Source of the DNA: Hofstenia miamia
Taxonomy: Eukaryota > Xenacoelomorpha > Acoela > Hofsteniidae
Direction: 5' to 3'
Assembly: GCA_900660155.1 (NCBI GenBank)
Contig: CABFPE010000174.1
Location: 217,731-281,730, forward strand
Length of the DNA: 64,000 nucleotides
How positions within the stretch are numbered: position 1 is the first letter of the stretch; every line of letters begins with the position of its first letter. The position numbers and the translations under genes are program-made. The notes below the pieces were generated by a model. The model did not search any database. It was not told the DNA's origin and saw only the letters and a program-made list of their open reading frames with translations. Below are positions 36,468-50,838 of this stretch, one piece after another.

Positions 36468-39400
36468 TTCGATAAAACAAAAAAATATTAATTCAAATGC
36501 TCAGCTGAAGTTACATTTTATATTCGACAAAAACACAATAAAAAATTCCATCATATTAACTAGTGGAAGCTACTAGTTGCCTTTTCAAAAACTATTTTGA
36601 TTTGAGGTGACCCAAAATGGGAAAGTACTGCTTTTCATGTGTTAAATTAATCAAACACAAACTGGGTAACTTCATAATTATATACAGAGAAATAATTAAG
36701 AAAACGAGTTAAGCCGTCTTCAAACGAAAACTACTTTTCCTTAAGTACAATGAAACGCCCTAATCGTCGCCAACTGTAGCCTACCTAGAAGGGGAATTTT
36801 CAGATGTTTATAAAGTTTTACACCGAAATCTTAAAAATATCAAATTCATATCCGATTTCCAGAAAGTCAAACAAATGACATAAAAGCTGAAGCAATAATT
36901 GCACATTTGAATCAATAAAAACTTATAAATAGGCGTATGGTAGTAATATATAAAATAAAAATACTACCGCATTATGAAACTTTTCACCGAGGACCATACG
37001 AATTTTAACGCGAGGTACCATAACAACAGCAACATAATTACCTCTAACTTAGAGTATATATATATATATATATCGCATTGAATTTGGCAGGTTTTTAGAA
37101 TCAAATTTTAACCCAAGTCACCCAGTGTATCCATAAAGTAACAATAGATTTGGCTCACATTTTCCGACCAATTTTTCAATCGTATTAAAAAAATTTGGAA
37201 ATCTTCGAATTCTTACAAATCAACGAGTAAGTGTGCTTCTCTGTTATGATAAAAATTTCTTTATATTAAATACCCAAAGTAATGTTTGGATTACGTCTAA
37301 TTAACAACACAAAACACCAGCTCTACTTCAAGCAAAGATCCTCATACATATAGCGCCGCTTCCTAAAAATCCTGTAACTCTGTTGTGCTTACTATTGATA
37401 CTCCGTCCGCAATGAGATTCGGCATTACTACTGACATCAGTTGACATAGAAAAGCCATGCATCATATGCGAAATTTGCCTTTAGCAAACGCTGTATTTTT
37501 TCAATAACTAAATTTGGAAAATGGACAAAGAATGTCAACACAATTATTTCGGATCACCTGAAGATATGTCACCCAAAACATTCCCACCTGCATAAATTTA
37601 ACCTTCCACTTTTTAACCGAAACCTAACCCAAACCAAAAACCCCATTTTCCATTATTTTAAAGACCAAAATACTAAACCAAGTCAGAAACTGGTGTTTAC
37701 TAAGACTAAAACCTAACCCTAACGCTAAACATACTAATTGAAAAATTTTAACGCTGAAGATATAAAACCCTACTGAAATTTGGGGTGATATATCTTCAGT
37801 TTCAAGAGTACTGTAATTAAAGAATTTAAACGTCACATTGATTTACACCATCAAGTAAAATTCAGAAAGATATGAAAAAGAGGCACACATGGATATGTAA
37901 ATAAAATAGCAGTGTCATAAGTGGTAAACCGCGCCTTTTCCGGCAACAGGTTTTAATAAAACCACACATTAAGGAGACAACTGCTGTAACAAAATTCTCT
38001 CAATTTAAAAAAACGTATAATTTTCAATTAAAAAAATGCGTCTCAATGGAAATAGATGTCCAATGCTTAAAATTGCAACATGCCTAATTTTATAAAGTAA
38101 CTCTAAATCCCATGGAACCTCAAAAGAAATAAATGTGAAGAAAAGTTGCTCTAGGTTCAAATTTAGAAACACCACCAACACTTCATATAGAATGATAGTT
38201 AGCTATTCCAGAAACAGTCAGAAGTCTGGAGGAAAGAACACTATAATTGGAATAATTGTGTTAAATCGTCGACAAAACTATAAGTAGTGCAATTCGAACA
38301 AAAAATATTTCATCTAAATGCAAGCTAGTTAAATGTTTGTAAAATTCAAATGCCACATATAGAAAATTGCGTGAGGTTTAAATCAAAGATAAAGGCAGGG
38401 CTTTCAAAATTTGAACAACGTGAGGTTAAATATTGAATAGCAACTAAATAAAATTTTGATTTGACAATGCAAAATTGAAAATTTGATTTTAAAGTTGGAC
38501 TCTTTGTAAGAATACTTTCGAATGAAATTCATATTCTTCAAATATTCTCAAAATTATCCAAATTAAGTCCCATGTAAAACAGCATTAATCACTTTGGAAA
38601 TTTTTTAGACAATCTATATCAATAATCTGAACTGAATAAAAAACACCAAATGTATAAAAACAGTGACTGAAAAAGAGTGATTGCTCACATTTTTGATAGT
38701 GTATTTAAGATCGGTGTCAAAGCCCAGTAAGCAATTGCTGAATTGGTGTTTTAAGTTTTTAGAAACAGCGAACATTTCAGAGAATATATTGAATTGCAGA
38801 AAACTCAAAAATGATAATCTGAAGTAAATTTTCTACAAACTTCCCAACAACAACACCAACACTTGTTTGATTCTAAGAATTATAAATTTCTTTATTAATA
38901 CTTTTACATAAATTTTATATAAAATAATGTAAAAAAACTAAAGCTTAATATTGCATCTTTGAAATTGTCTAAAATTTGAATGCGGAACTGTTTTTAATTT
39001 CCCGCAATTTATGGAAATTTGCTTTGAAAAATTCAAAAAATGAAAGAAGTATATGTCTTTCAAAATGTCCTTATCAAATATTTCCAAAAAACAGAAACAT
39101 ATTTAAATAAAAAATGATATATAGAGATCATTTTGATTTGTGAGAAGTTCTTAAGGAAATTTCTATCCAACATTTCGACGCAATGCGCACATTTATGGCT
39201 AAATTCTCTTTATTAATAAATTCCGAAATATCCACAAACAGGTATTCAATAGATTAAAATATAACTTAAAACAATTGAAACATAATTGGAATTAAACGCC
39301 CTATATAAATAAAGAAATACAGTTAGGAATAGTAAATAGGCCCGCGGGTAATTACGGGACTATTTCACGACTACTACAAGGACTTCAAAACAAGTACAGC

Positions 39401-41075
39401 CGAAATGCGGTCCTGTTTACTATGAACGAACATTTTAGAATATAAACATAATTCAATAAACGCAATAGTGCTTTAATTCTGGATAAATTAAGAAAATTTC
39501 GGGTTTCTAAAAGAGAAGATTCTGTTTTTGATTTAAATAAATCAAGCAGCAAGTTAGATCTAATATGCTATTTTTTCAAAGGAATGAAAATTGGCATAAG
39601 TGCTACCCTTTGGAAAACAAACGGCGAGATGATTTAAAATCAACAGGATATATTGTTTAATGAATAGTGATTAATTGATGGTTGCGAAACGCTTTCAATG
39701 AAGTCACCCACTTAACAGTCAGAGCAGAGGGAGAGAGATCAACTCAAGTGCAGCTCAGGTTGGCAACGCTGACAATAGATAGAAAAAGACCACTTTCCAT
39801 CAAATAAAGTTTTCCAACATACATAAAATAGGAATTAATTTATTGAAACGTTGAACACATGTTTCACTCACTTCGAAATAACTTTGTTTTACAGTTGTAA
39901 ATGTTTTACGGTGTGAAAAAACACATTTTCTAAAATATCGAATGGGCATGAGGCTTTCACTGAATGTAGATAGCGAGCAAATTTTATTAGGAAGATCACA
40001 TAACTAAATAATCTATAAAATCAGAACAAACACGTCCCACGTGGTGGCTAATGCTATAAAAAATTGCAACGAAAACGATCTCGATAAAGTTTAGAAATAA
40101 AATTAAAAAATCAATATGAGGAAGTGAAGTAGAAAACTTCATTTTGTATTTAACTAAGACTTACAAACTGTAATTTTTACAGTCACGACACTCTAATAAT
40201 CGAAGTAATTTAGAATGTGATTACTTAGCAATTAAAGAGGTTGATCTATTATCTATCAAATCAAACGTAGATGAGGAGAATGTGTTGTTTTAATAAATGA
40301 CAAAATTAGAATTGACAAGGACTTAAAAATGATTCACAATAATGAACAAATGTGGTATTAGTTGAGCATGGTCAACATCGGTAGCCCTGGTATAGGTACC
40401 ATCCATCCACAGAATGAAAAGAGATATAGAAATCGGTGACAACGTGAAATGACAAACACTTTTAAACAATATATCAACAACTTATCTACATAGCAATTAA
40501 TATTCATTCGACTAATTATGTGGGAATTATTGATATGAGTGTTCATCCCCACTTTTACTCGGTTTTTATTCCAATGGGGATTGTGACAAATACCAACGGA
40601 TTGATTTCACTCCAATATATCCGAAAATATATAGGTGTCAATTTTTATGATATTAAGAAAATTATATTCCCTAAAATGGAAAAATACTAAACACCTGAAA
40701 TTTGTGCCATTGCATGGATTGAGTTGTTTGGCTTTTTGCAATAGCTAATTAGGAATCACAGTGCTTAGGAAATTGCCCTTGAATTACAAATAATGGTATT
40801 CATAAAAATGGAAGCTTCTTTGACATTCTCTCCAAACTATTTTCGAACAGTGGAACAAATAAGTTGCAAGTTGTAAATTTAAGGCCTTTAGCAATTCGAG
40901 AAGCAGGTTCTTTGTAAAACTGCAAGAACAAACGTAATGAATATATAACGCGCATTTCGTACAATGGAAATCCTCAAAAAGCTGTACAACCTGGGACAAT
41001 ATCTCACATAATTTCCAGAATTTAAATGAACAGATCATAGTATATGGAAATGCTGCATATATATATATATATATA
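36468..41075. other. Gene-poor intergenic sequence
   Basis: AT-rich, with a (TA)n tract at 37054-37073, a CCTAAC-rich patch at about 37615-37735 and no recognisable gene. It ends in the (TA)n next to the 425-N gap. Confidence 0.5.
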
Positions 41076-41500
41076 NNNNNNNNNNNNNNNNNNNNNNNNN
41101 NNNNNNNNNNNNNNNNNNNNNNNNNNNNNNNNNNNNNNNNNNNNNNNNNNNNNNNNNNNNNNNNNNNNNNNNNNNNNNNNNNNNNNNNNNNNNNNNNNNN
41201 NNNNNNNNNNNNNNNNNNNNNNNNNNNNNNNNNNNNNNNNNNNNNNNNNNNNNNNNNNNNNNNNNNNNNNNNNNNNNNNNNNNNNNNNNNNNNNNNNNNN
41301 NNNNNNNNNNNNNNNNNNNNNNNNNNNNNNNNNNNNNNNNNNNNNNNNNNNNNNNNNNNNNNNNNNNNNNNNNNNNNNNNNNNNNNNNNNNNNNNNNNNN
41401 NNNNNNNNNNNNNNNNNNNNNNNNNNNNNNNNNNNNNNNNNNNNNNNNNNNNNNNNNNNNNNNNNNNNNNNNNNNNNNNNNNNNNNNNNNNNNNNNNNNN
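41076..41500. other. Assembly gap (425 N) inside a (TA)n tract
   Basis: (TA)n sequence lies on both sides (about 41055-41075 and 41501-41524), so the gap is in or next to a long microsatellite. Apparent open frames through it are artefacts. Confidence 0.99.
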
Positions 41501-42234
41501 TATATATATATATATATATATATACATATACATTGGCTTTTTATAACACACGGTGTTTAATATCAGCAATAACTAGCTATATTTTTTTTAAAAAAATTTA
41601 ATTTTTTTTATTTTTTATCATTTATTTTTATAAATCTAGACTATATCCTTCAATCTATAGTGCAAATTTTACTTAACTATTTAAAATATAGAAATGAAAC
41701 ACAATCTACTTAGACTTGCTGCTTTTAACTTTAGAAATTAATCGGTAAGTGCATTATAGATATTCTAAAATTATGAACAAGAGTATTAAAGAGACAAAGT
41801 GAACGAGTATATACCATATAAGTGAAACGGAATTAAACTACAAACTAAATCATTTTCGCTGCAAACTATATTGTTTTTCATCAACTTTGAACAACTAGAC
41901 CAATTCGGTGACAAATTTTCAAATTCTACTAAATAGAAATCGAGTAATTCCTTAATATTGTTTTAGAAGCTGGTGTTACATTTACTGTCAGCAACCCTAA
42001 CCCTTCCGAGATAAATAAATTTTAGTTTTTTAAGAAATATGTATTTTTGGGAATATTTGTTTGCATATAATGTATGTTTTTTTTCAATTCTGTCCTGTAT
42101 TTCTCTATAATAAGGTTTACTCTTTTTAGTTTTTCCGAAATTTGATAATTACAATTTGCAGATAAATTGATTTGGGAAAGCATATCCTCAATAGAAGTGT
42201 AAAACTCAATCAATTAAACTAATTTTGAAAAAAG

Positions 42235-42238
<4 letters not shown>

Positions 42239-42279
<41 letters not shown>

Positions 42280-42280
42280 N

Positions 42281-42312
<32 letters not shown>
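42239..42312. repeat. (TA)n microsatellite broken by one N at 42280
   Basis: About 74 bp of TA dinucleotides with a single N in the middle; the true length is unknown. Confidence 0.97.
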
Positions 42313-42313
<1 letters not shown>

Positions 42314-42449
42314 TTACGATTAAACCAGAAATTTGATATTAACAAGTATAAAAAATTAAGTAAAACTTTACATTAGGTAGATGTGAAATCAATCGTCAAA
42401 ACCATTGTTTATTCAGTGGGTATGAAGTAGTCAGTTAATCCATTTTTGA

Positions 42450-42799
42450 ATGGGTGATGAAAAATTGTATGGATCAAGTAAAAAGGAAAAATCAGTTAAT
42501 AGTAATAAAATTTCAACCAAATATTTGCGCAAACAAAATGTTAAATTTTATCCGCACATTATCCCGATGTTCGAATTACCTAAATTAGCTAAACCAACAC
42601 GCAGCCATATAAAACCTTGGTTAAAAATTTGGACAAATTGTCAGGGCTTGAAGTTGCAAAGAATTTTCATAGGTTATTCATTAAAGTTCTACATTACCGC
42701 GAAACAGCCATTACTCAAATGTCAATAGACAAACTGCAAATTCGGAATTCCACAAAGGTGTCTGTGCTAGGTGTAATATTTCGCCGCATATATGCATGA
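42450..42799 (+). other. Unrecognised overlapping open frames (possible decayed coding sequence)
   Basis: Two plus-strand frames, 42450-42728 (92 codons) and 42617-42799 (60 codons), overlap. The first contains HIIPMFELPKLAKPTRSHIK and the second KLSGLEVAKNFHRLFIKVL. The residue mix looks more protein-like than most frames here, and one frame taking over from the other would fit an old frameshift. I recognise no family, and chance is quite possible. Confidence 0.2.
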
Positions 42800-42975
42800 T
42801 TTAAAAGAATAAAGGCGACTGTCCTAAGTGATATATGATCACATATATACATATATAAGTGTTTTAGAAGAGTAATTAAGTCCATAAAAATAAATCAATA
42901 GTGTTTTTATAGATATAATTTGGTTGCTGCACATTTGCGATTGTTTCTATTGTTTATAATAATTCCAAATTAACC

Positions 42976-43188
42976 TTAATCTGCTGATGTCTTCTTATAA
43001 AGACAAACCGTTTTTGGCTTTTTCAAACTATTTTCTCCAAGCGTAATTTGGAATTCGTGAGGCAGTGACACCTCTATTAGTGAACGCGCTTCGACATAAT
43101 GTTGACAATTTTCACTTACGTACTTTGCTGTGCTTGAAGTACTTAAAATTTTACCAATTTTCAAGTAAGCAGGAAGCTTACAAGCCAA
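42976..43188 (-). other. Unrecognised 70-codon open frame
   Basis: The minus-strand translation includes YVSENCQHYVEARSLIEVSL and ends KKTSAD before a stop. Its composition is protein-like for this AT-rich sequence, but no domain, splice partner or homologue is recognised. It may be chance or part of a decayed gene with the facing frames at 42450-42799. Confidence 0.15.
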
Positions 43189-45679
43189 GAGTGCAACAAT
43201 TTAGATAGATTAAAGTAAAACAAATTGTCAATAACAAGGTAAAAATATAAATATAAAATTATGACAATTATCAAGTAAAATATGACGGAAACTATGAAAG
43301 CTCATTTAAATTCAGGGAGACAATAACAATACATTTTCGTAATTTTCCCAACACTTTCAAATTAGAAATATTACAACTGTCTCAATCACAATATTTTCAA
43401 AACATTTTTGAAAGATAAATATGTTTGAAATCCTTTATCCTCTCTGATTACCTGGAGTAATACCTGAGCAGAAAAAGATTTTTCTCGGCTAAGTGTACGT
43501 ACATATAATTTTAAACTCCCAATTTTTAACCCTACCAACACAAATGAATGAACTGAAGAGTTACCTAGATCAGCATTAATTTTCTCATCATTTAAATCTT
43601 AATTAACTTAACTAGATTAAATTGGTTTTTAAACCCAAATGCTCTAACCCGATCAATTCCAGATTGATTAATACGCTGATTGTAATATCTTGGAGTATAT
43701 TAACATCAATCGAAGCGGTTCTCATTAAGAGCATTAGCCTACATTATAACGAACAAATTTATCATGATTCGTTACAGGAATGTTTAGGGACTTACGGGCC
43801 GATAATGTGTGGAGCCCAACCTTTGGGCCACCCACGACAGACCGTATAGATATATGTCCACCTGTATAATCGTTCAATATAGCAGTAATATTAAAAAAGC
43901 ACACTTACTTCTGCAACAAAAGGTCTACCATTTGCGCGGGACTTTAAACTAAATCAAACAGTAAAAGGAAAATTAAATAAACATTTTATTCACCCACCAA
44001 AATCTAGTTGAATTATGACAAATTTAATAAATGCACCCGCACTGTTTTCATCAGGCCCGCACGAGTCTCACTAAGCCCGTGGGCAGCAAGCAAAACACTA
44101 AAATCGTTCCAAACATAAGACTTAAGAGGGGTGACAAAAGGGAAATTGAAGAATAACTGAATGTTTGATGAATTCTTGTTTCCCTCTAGTTTAAAACAGC
44201 CTATTTCAATAATCTTTACGAATATCAGGTATACAATAAACTTTAAAAATATGCATGCTCTCCACATATTAAACAAAATCATCAACTTTATGACTTCACA
44301 GATACCAGTAGGATTACGTTCATTCGATTTAAACGTATTTGGATCAAATAAGAACGCAAATAGGTCATGTCAAAATTCCCAGCTCGAAGAGAGCACAGCG
44401 TCAGAATAATTCACTGAATTTCTGAAGCTTAAAAATACGAAATGGGAGACATGAATAATACCAAATTAGGCGGCATTTGTTTAAATTGGTAAAAAACCAT
44501 TCTCAAAACCAATGCCACTAGGTCTGAAAATAATGATTCCATGAATTTTTGCTTAAGAAAATACAGCAAAACGCATTAATTACCTAAACATTTGGTTTTA
44601 AGCAACAACAAAATTGAATGAGATTGCTTGGACACAGTCCAGTCCAGTTCAGCACAGAGCAGCCCAGCCCATTGACAATTTTTCTAGGCGCATTTGTTGC
44701 CTTTGAAAAACTCATACGCATTTACCCCTTAAATAAATTATAACTACGAAGTAAATAATTTATAGTCAAACATTAATAAAAGAAGTTATTTTGGAAACTT
44801 TTATTCAGTCCAATTTCTGCCATAAATCTCTTTGAGATTTTGGTACATGTATATGAAGTAAAACTTTTCAGATTTTTATCTCAAACTCGATAAATTTACA
44901 AAAATAAATCGACGTAGAAGCGGAGATAAAGCAAATATAATGTATTTTTGGGATACACATTAGGAAATTGCATCGATGCACGCACTACTACGCCTGCGTT
45001 CTAGAATAAGAATTGCAACTGGACGGTTTGGACAATTGGTTCTAGTATGAGCTTGTGCGTTTTTCCATCTCCAAATTGGTTTGTTTGATTTTAGGTTGCA
45101 ATTGGGCTGAATTATGTTTCTAGTAATTTATTATATGAACTTAAAGGCTTGAAGCCAATCAGAAAATTTTATTGGACATCTGATGAGAATGGCCTAAAAT
45201 AGTTATTCATTAGCAATTTTGACTAAAATAAAGATTCATAATTTTTAAAACACATCAACATTTGAGATCCTGGAAGAATCTCGCCCTTGGCGCCACCAGT
45301 TCAAGAGGAAATCGTAAAAGTGCTACCAATTAAAACGAAAGACATAGCATTAACACCAACTCGTGGTGACGTGAAAGAAAAGCGTGGTTTTAATTAAATA
45401 AGAAAATTAACAAATAATCGCTTTGAAATAAAGTTAGAGCGGTAAGTAGAGGCGTTAAATTGTTGATATAAGCAAACTGCAAGGACACAATAATTAAAAA
45501 CGAGAGAAATAAAACTATTAGCTAAGAAAAACAAAGCTATATGTTACTAATTCAATGCTGCTGCATCCAAGAGAATAAAATTAAACAGAGGCTTATAAAA
45601 TTATCACGGCAATGAGTAATTTAAGTTAGGAGATTGTAGAAAATAATTAACAAATACTCCAGAGTTTCTCCATTTTAAT

Positions 45680-45975
45680 TATACACACCTTGTTGATGAA
45701 TTACAAAAAGGTGTAAATAATGGTTTCATTTCTAAACAAATGAAAGAATCATTTAAATGTCATTAGATGGGGTGTCACAATGGATGCCTGGTGAACATTT
45801 TTTTATTAATGAGTACGATTTTATGATAAACTTTTTAAAAAACCAAAGGAAATACTTATCTGCATATGCAGCCCTTCAATCCAAATTTAACCAAAAATTT
45901 GAAAGTGAAAAAATTTTAAATCACATAAGAGACATCACTATGACCAGACGGATACATTTAAACAGATTACGATAA
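45680..45975 (+). other. Unrecognised frame, possibly a frameshifted gene fragment
   Basis: One frame reads YTHLVDELQKGVNNGFISKQ and continues KESFKC before a stop at about 45765. Another frame starts at the ATG at 45757 and runs 72 codons (WMPGEHFFINEYDFMINF, then KNQRKYLSAYAALQSKF) to TAA at 45975. The handover at the stop is what a single frameshift in a once-longer frame would give. I do not recognise the protein. Confidence 0.2.
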
Positions 45976-48900
45976 ACTTAAATAAATAATTTTACATTTT
46001 TTGAGACTTTTTAAAAATCTATGGGCGCCCATTGCAGCGTAAAAGTATGAGGATATTCCTTTCAGTCTTGCACATTCTATACTATCATTCAAAAATAATC
46101 ACGAGCATTTAATTTATGAAAATAGCAGGCCCATAAAATTGCGAAAGGCGCAATAAAAAATGCGCAATAATTTTTGTAAAATCACAAAAAATAGCACATT
46201 GAAACCAAAGAGTACTGCAGATTTAGAACTTTGTTTTTGCTGCATTGTCAGAAAGACAGGCGTGGCTTTAGAATTTTTTAAGCAAAGGGGGGGGGCAGCA
46301 GGCACCTTCCAATTCTGTATTGAGAAAATTCAAATAAAATGCTAATTTAAACAAAAATGAACCCAAGAGAAAACTGTATTATAAAATGTAACCCTCGAAA
46401 TGGCGAATTTTATGCGTTTCTCACCTTAAATTTTTGAATGACACTTGTGAACATTGAAATCAAGAATATTTTAAATGCATAGAAAGGATGTTAGTTGCAG
46501 TGAGAGAGAACAGAAAACGTCTTATTAATGGCACGAAAATTGTAATACGGTAAATACTCCAGGCTCTGGATAAGATTAAGTTCTTCAGATTGAAATAATA
46601 ATAAATGTTGCACTTTTTTTATAAATGTAAAGAACTGCCAGAAAAAATGAAATGGTTTCACTAGAATATTTGTGTACAGGGATAAGAACGGATTCTGTAC
46701 CACCTATTGGATAACCTTGTTTTGTAATAAAATATTTACGCTATAATACTATTACCAAACATAAACCTTTTAAATCAAGGTTTCAGAGATGTCAATGTCT
46801 AAATTCAAGTCAAAATACGAGTTAGCCAACACCCATAACTAAGCACATCAATATTCAGAAAATTATATTTATAATCCCTGGAAGACACTTAAGTCGTACA
46901 CAACGGCTCCATTTATAGTTAATGATTACCACAAGGATTCCATAACGTAAAAATTAAGCGCTAACTTAATAAAAACAACCTATTAAAACATTGACTGTCA
47001 AAGTCAAATTCTTGATTTGACAAATGTGGCCAAAATTATTCTTAGTATTTAAAAGTCTACACAATAAAAACACCTTAGCTAATAGTATGGATACATGACC
47101 CATTTGGGAGATGATATGTATCGAATATATGGATACACTGAAGTCAATGCGTTAAGCAATTCACAAGTATCAAAATAGGCAAATATGCATGAATATGCCG
47201 AGTTCTATGGCTTTAAAAATAATGCAGCATGCGAATTCAAAATTGTCTCCAAATGGAAATAGGAAGAGCTATACGTATTATAAATAGGCATGTGCCAAAA
47301 AAACTTGCCATGTACTAAAATTTCATTATAAATAAACGTTGCTAAACATTTATAATGATTGGATGTGAACATACACAAAATATAAAAATATATTTCAACA
47401 ATGAAAAATTCAAAAAAGAATGTACAATAATTTTTTTAAATATCATATGCAAAATCGTTTAGTATAATGGAATACATGTGCTGAGGCGGTTGACAGTAAT
47501 GTTACCATCATTGGGATACAACCAACTGAAAATCGCCTACTTGTGAAACGTTGAATTTAATTTTTGTAAAAGCTTTTTACAAATGCCAAACCTATCGAAA
47601 ATTGTTTGTGATTTGCAGTCGCCCACTTCTACAAATTTAACAAAAAGGCGAAATATTAGTCTTACGAAAATGAAGAAAATCGAAAGTGAATGAAACGGGA
47701 ATCCTTTCTATTAATTGCATCACTTTAAACCTACATTTAAGTTAGCGCTTACTGACAAAATACATGAATATAAGTGATGATGGCATGTTACACAATTAAG
47801 CGTAGGTAAAAAGATTCGTCCAGTTGGCTTACATGTAGAATTTGATGTTCATCGTGTACAAACAGGTCAGAACCACAAATGAATTAAATTTCATACAAAA
47901 CCGAATATTCTTAGTCATATAACGAACAGACTGTGAATAAGGCTTACTTGTGAAATGTGCCAAACCACGCCCATCTTACCCGAACCCACCAGCACTTGAG
48001 AATTACGTCTTCTTTACAGGAATTTGAAAAAATCTTCGAAACAAAATTCAACTTCATTATAAGTTAAATTTTTCAACATTTTATTTATAATTTGTTTATC
48101 TAATGTGAAATATACATAAATTGTAATGGAAAGCATACCCGTACCCGAAATTAATTATCGGTTGAACCGGTTGCCCTTGTTTAGTACCCGTAATCCCACA
48201 TCACTAGTTGAAAAAAAAGACAAATTCTAGTTGAAAATAATGAAACCAGATAATAAAAGCTTTTGGTGATAATTTAAACTGCTAATAAATTGCAATTATC
48301 ATTGACGAATAAAAATTTGAGAAAGCATTTCTACTATTTTAGAGCTTTGACTTTATATGAGTTGATTGTTACATCAAATCTTAATGCTAACTATGCAAAC
48401 CGATTCTTGAACATGTTAAAGATTTGTTTCTGAATTATAAACAAACCGTCGTTTTCTAAACCTTTATGACGTTAAACTTTACCCAAGGTGCAAAGCATTT
48501 CCGACGAATTCCTATTGTAGTTGGTGAACAAAAAGAGGGCAAACGTCAAAAGGCCTTTTCAAAAAATGTCTTAACTGAAAATCTCAACAACAAAATGTCA
48601 ACAATAGGTTCATAATAACACAAAATTAGTTTATCTTACACTGACGTTTGGAGCCTCAGAATTCTTTGTGTTGATTCGTTTCACTTCGTTAATCCTGTAA
48701 ATTAAAGTAACTAGTAAGGAGACAATACTTTTCTGAACAACAAATTTGTGTGCATCTATTAACTTTAATAAATTTGCAGAAAAAGTAAAAGCATTTCTCT
48801 GTAAAAGTTAGGTTTATAGTGTGAAAGTGAGCTTGAGTACATGAACACGCCAGCTATCAGCTGATTATAAAAATTAGTCACACTTAATATGAAAAAAATT

Positions 48901-50580
48901 ATTCCACGACAACCTCATTTTAAAGAGCTAATCCAAATAGAGTGCGTGAAACTTTCTTGCATTAAAAAAAACGTTTTCTAAATTGGCTAAGCTTTCAGCT
49001 CGTTATTCTTGTAGGCAAATTTTGGAATAAAAAGTATTTCGTATAATTTAATGTGAGCTACATGATAACCGGAAGAATTTACCATAGAGTTGATCAATAG
49101 AGATTAAAAACATGTAATCAGGAGATCATGATTTAATTTTTTGGGCGAATTTGCTAACAGCAAATAGTATATTTGTAGTAATACTAAAAGCATGTTGATT
49201 TATAACAGTCACATCCCATTTGTTCTAACCATGATATCTCATATTAAGTAAAAAAAGTATATGAAACATGCAGATTCTTTACAACTAAAACTGTGTTTCG
49301 AGCTTTGCAATTTCATTCTGTTATAGACATATAAATAAGAAAACTCATGTTTAAAATTTGACTATCCATATTTTGATTTATGAATAGCTTGACTAGACAA
49401 GAGTGAAAACGAAATTTACTTAAAAATTGATGCTGCCATAGATAAAGATAATTAAAAAAAAAGAATTTAGACTTTTGCGAAACGATTGGTCTCAGGTCTA
49501 TCTAATCCATTTAGATTCGGTACTGTCCCTTCCCATGTGGTCTCACACATCTATGTTATCTAAAATTAGAGAAAATCATTAACAGAATTCTGAAATTTTT
49601 GGTTCCAATTTTTCAATTATGCTTCAAATTTCACTGAAATATCTAGTCCCAGGTACCAGTCCCATAAAACTAAGTCTTCCTTCAGGACCGTACAATTTGT
49701 TAAATTTTGACATAACATAGTTGAGTTTATAATCCAACACAAAAATAGAAAATATTGACCCAAAATGACCTATCAAGATAGGTCATATTAAAATAAAAAC
49801 AAACCACTAAAATTTGAACTAGCAGCGTGAGAAAATTACCTATAAAAAATCAAATATTCATGAATATTTTACATATCCCAAGTCATGTAGTAAACCTCAA
49901 AATTCAACCTAATCCACACTACCCAGTTCTATCTCTGGGTATTACATGCAAATGAACTTGAAAATCATTGAAGATTTCACAGTGCGAATCGAGCTCCCTG
50001 AAATAGGGAAAAAATTAAAAATATTAGTTTTTATCTGTGGCTGGTAGTAAAATATATGATTTATCGTTTGAACTAAAATTTAAATTTTGTGTGACTAAAA
50101 GTTTGGCGCGAGCTTTGAGAAATAAGAAAACACAAAGCGTTCTCAATTAATACGCAGCGAAGTGTCACCAAAAGAAAAACCTGACAATTACGTTGGAAAG
50201 GAATGCGGAAGAAATTTAAAAAATTGATAGATCCTGCATAGAAGCGGTTAATTTTAAACAATAACTTATAAATAATTTAGCGGTGAATTAACAGATTCCT
50301 CTTTTCGAAAACAATCCTATAGCGCACATTTGTCTAGTAATACAAAACTAAGCGATATACAATCAATGATTTGGGACGTCAACAAAAATTATTCACGCAA
50401 CATAGACAATGGATTGAATGATGCATTAATGTAGTTTAAAATTGGGAAATGGTTAAATGAACATTTACTTAAATTTAAATCCAACGAATTTCAGGACAAG
50501 TCCAGCAATATCCCGACTTGGATGTCACATATCGGAAGAACGAACAAAAGTTTTAAAAATTTCCATTTTTGGATTACCTG

Positions 50581-50838
50581 TAGTGTTGGAACAGTGCCGC
50601 GCACATTTTTACAGAAAATTTTGTGCCTGCGCAGCACTCGTGCCCACAGTAAAATACGGATCAAATATATTTATTATTTTGATTTTATAAATCTATTAAT
50701 TGGCACATTAAAATAATCGAAAGATTCGTTTTTAAGAACAATTTGTTAAAGTATTGAAAATATTTCTCGCCAAAAGCATTTCATTCATAGAGGTTTAATG
50801 GAAAATGCCTTTTGCATTCAACCAAAAATTTATAGTGT
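50581..50838. mobile_element. hAT-type MITE, diverged partial copy
   Basis: It begins TAGTGTTGGAACAGTGCCG, one base off the CAGTGTTGGAAC end of the element at 54339, and stays collinear with that element (cgtgcccaca, aaatctatyaatt, ggcacattaaaat, tttcattcata, gcattcaac) for about 250 bp. It then loses similarity, so the right end is missing or too decayed to see. The open frames over it are chance. Confidence 0.6.

Larger units (their letters stand above)
42800..50580. other. Gene-poor intergenic sequence with transposon debris
   Basis: AT-rich. A CCAGTCCAGTTCAGC/GCAGCCCAGCCC patch lies at 44635-44680, a CAGGCGTGGCTTTAGAA element end with a G-run at 46258-46305, and an ACCCG-rich patch ending CCCACATCACTAG at about 48135-48210. 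Apart from the uncertain frames listed separately, no gene was recognised. Confidence 0.45.

Noticed and set aside
37615-37735. Telomere-like CCTAAC words
   Set aside because: Only a few imperfect copies with no regular 6-bp array; ordinary low-complexity sequence.
40784-41601. 261- and 185-codon frames at the 425-N gap
   Set aside because: Made of N and (TA)n-derived IY repeats; not coding.
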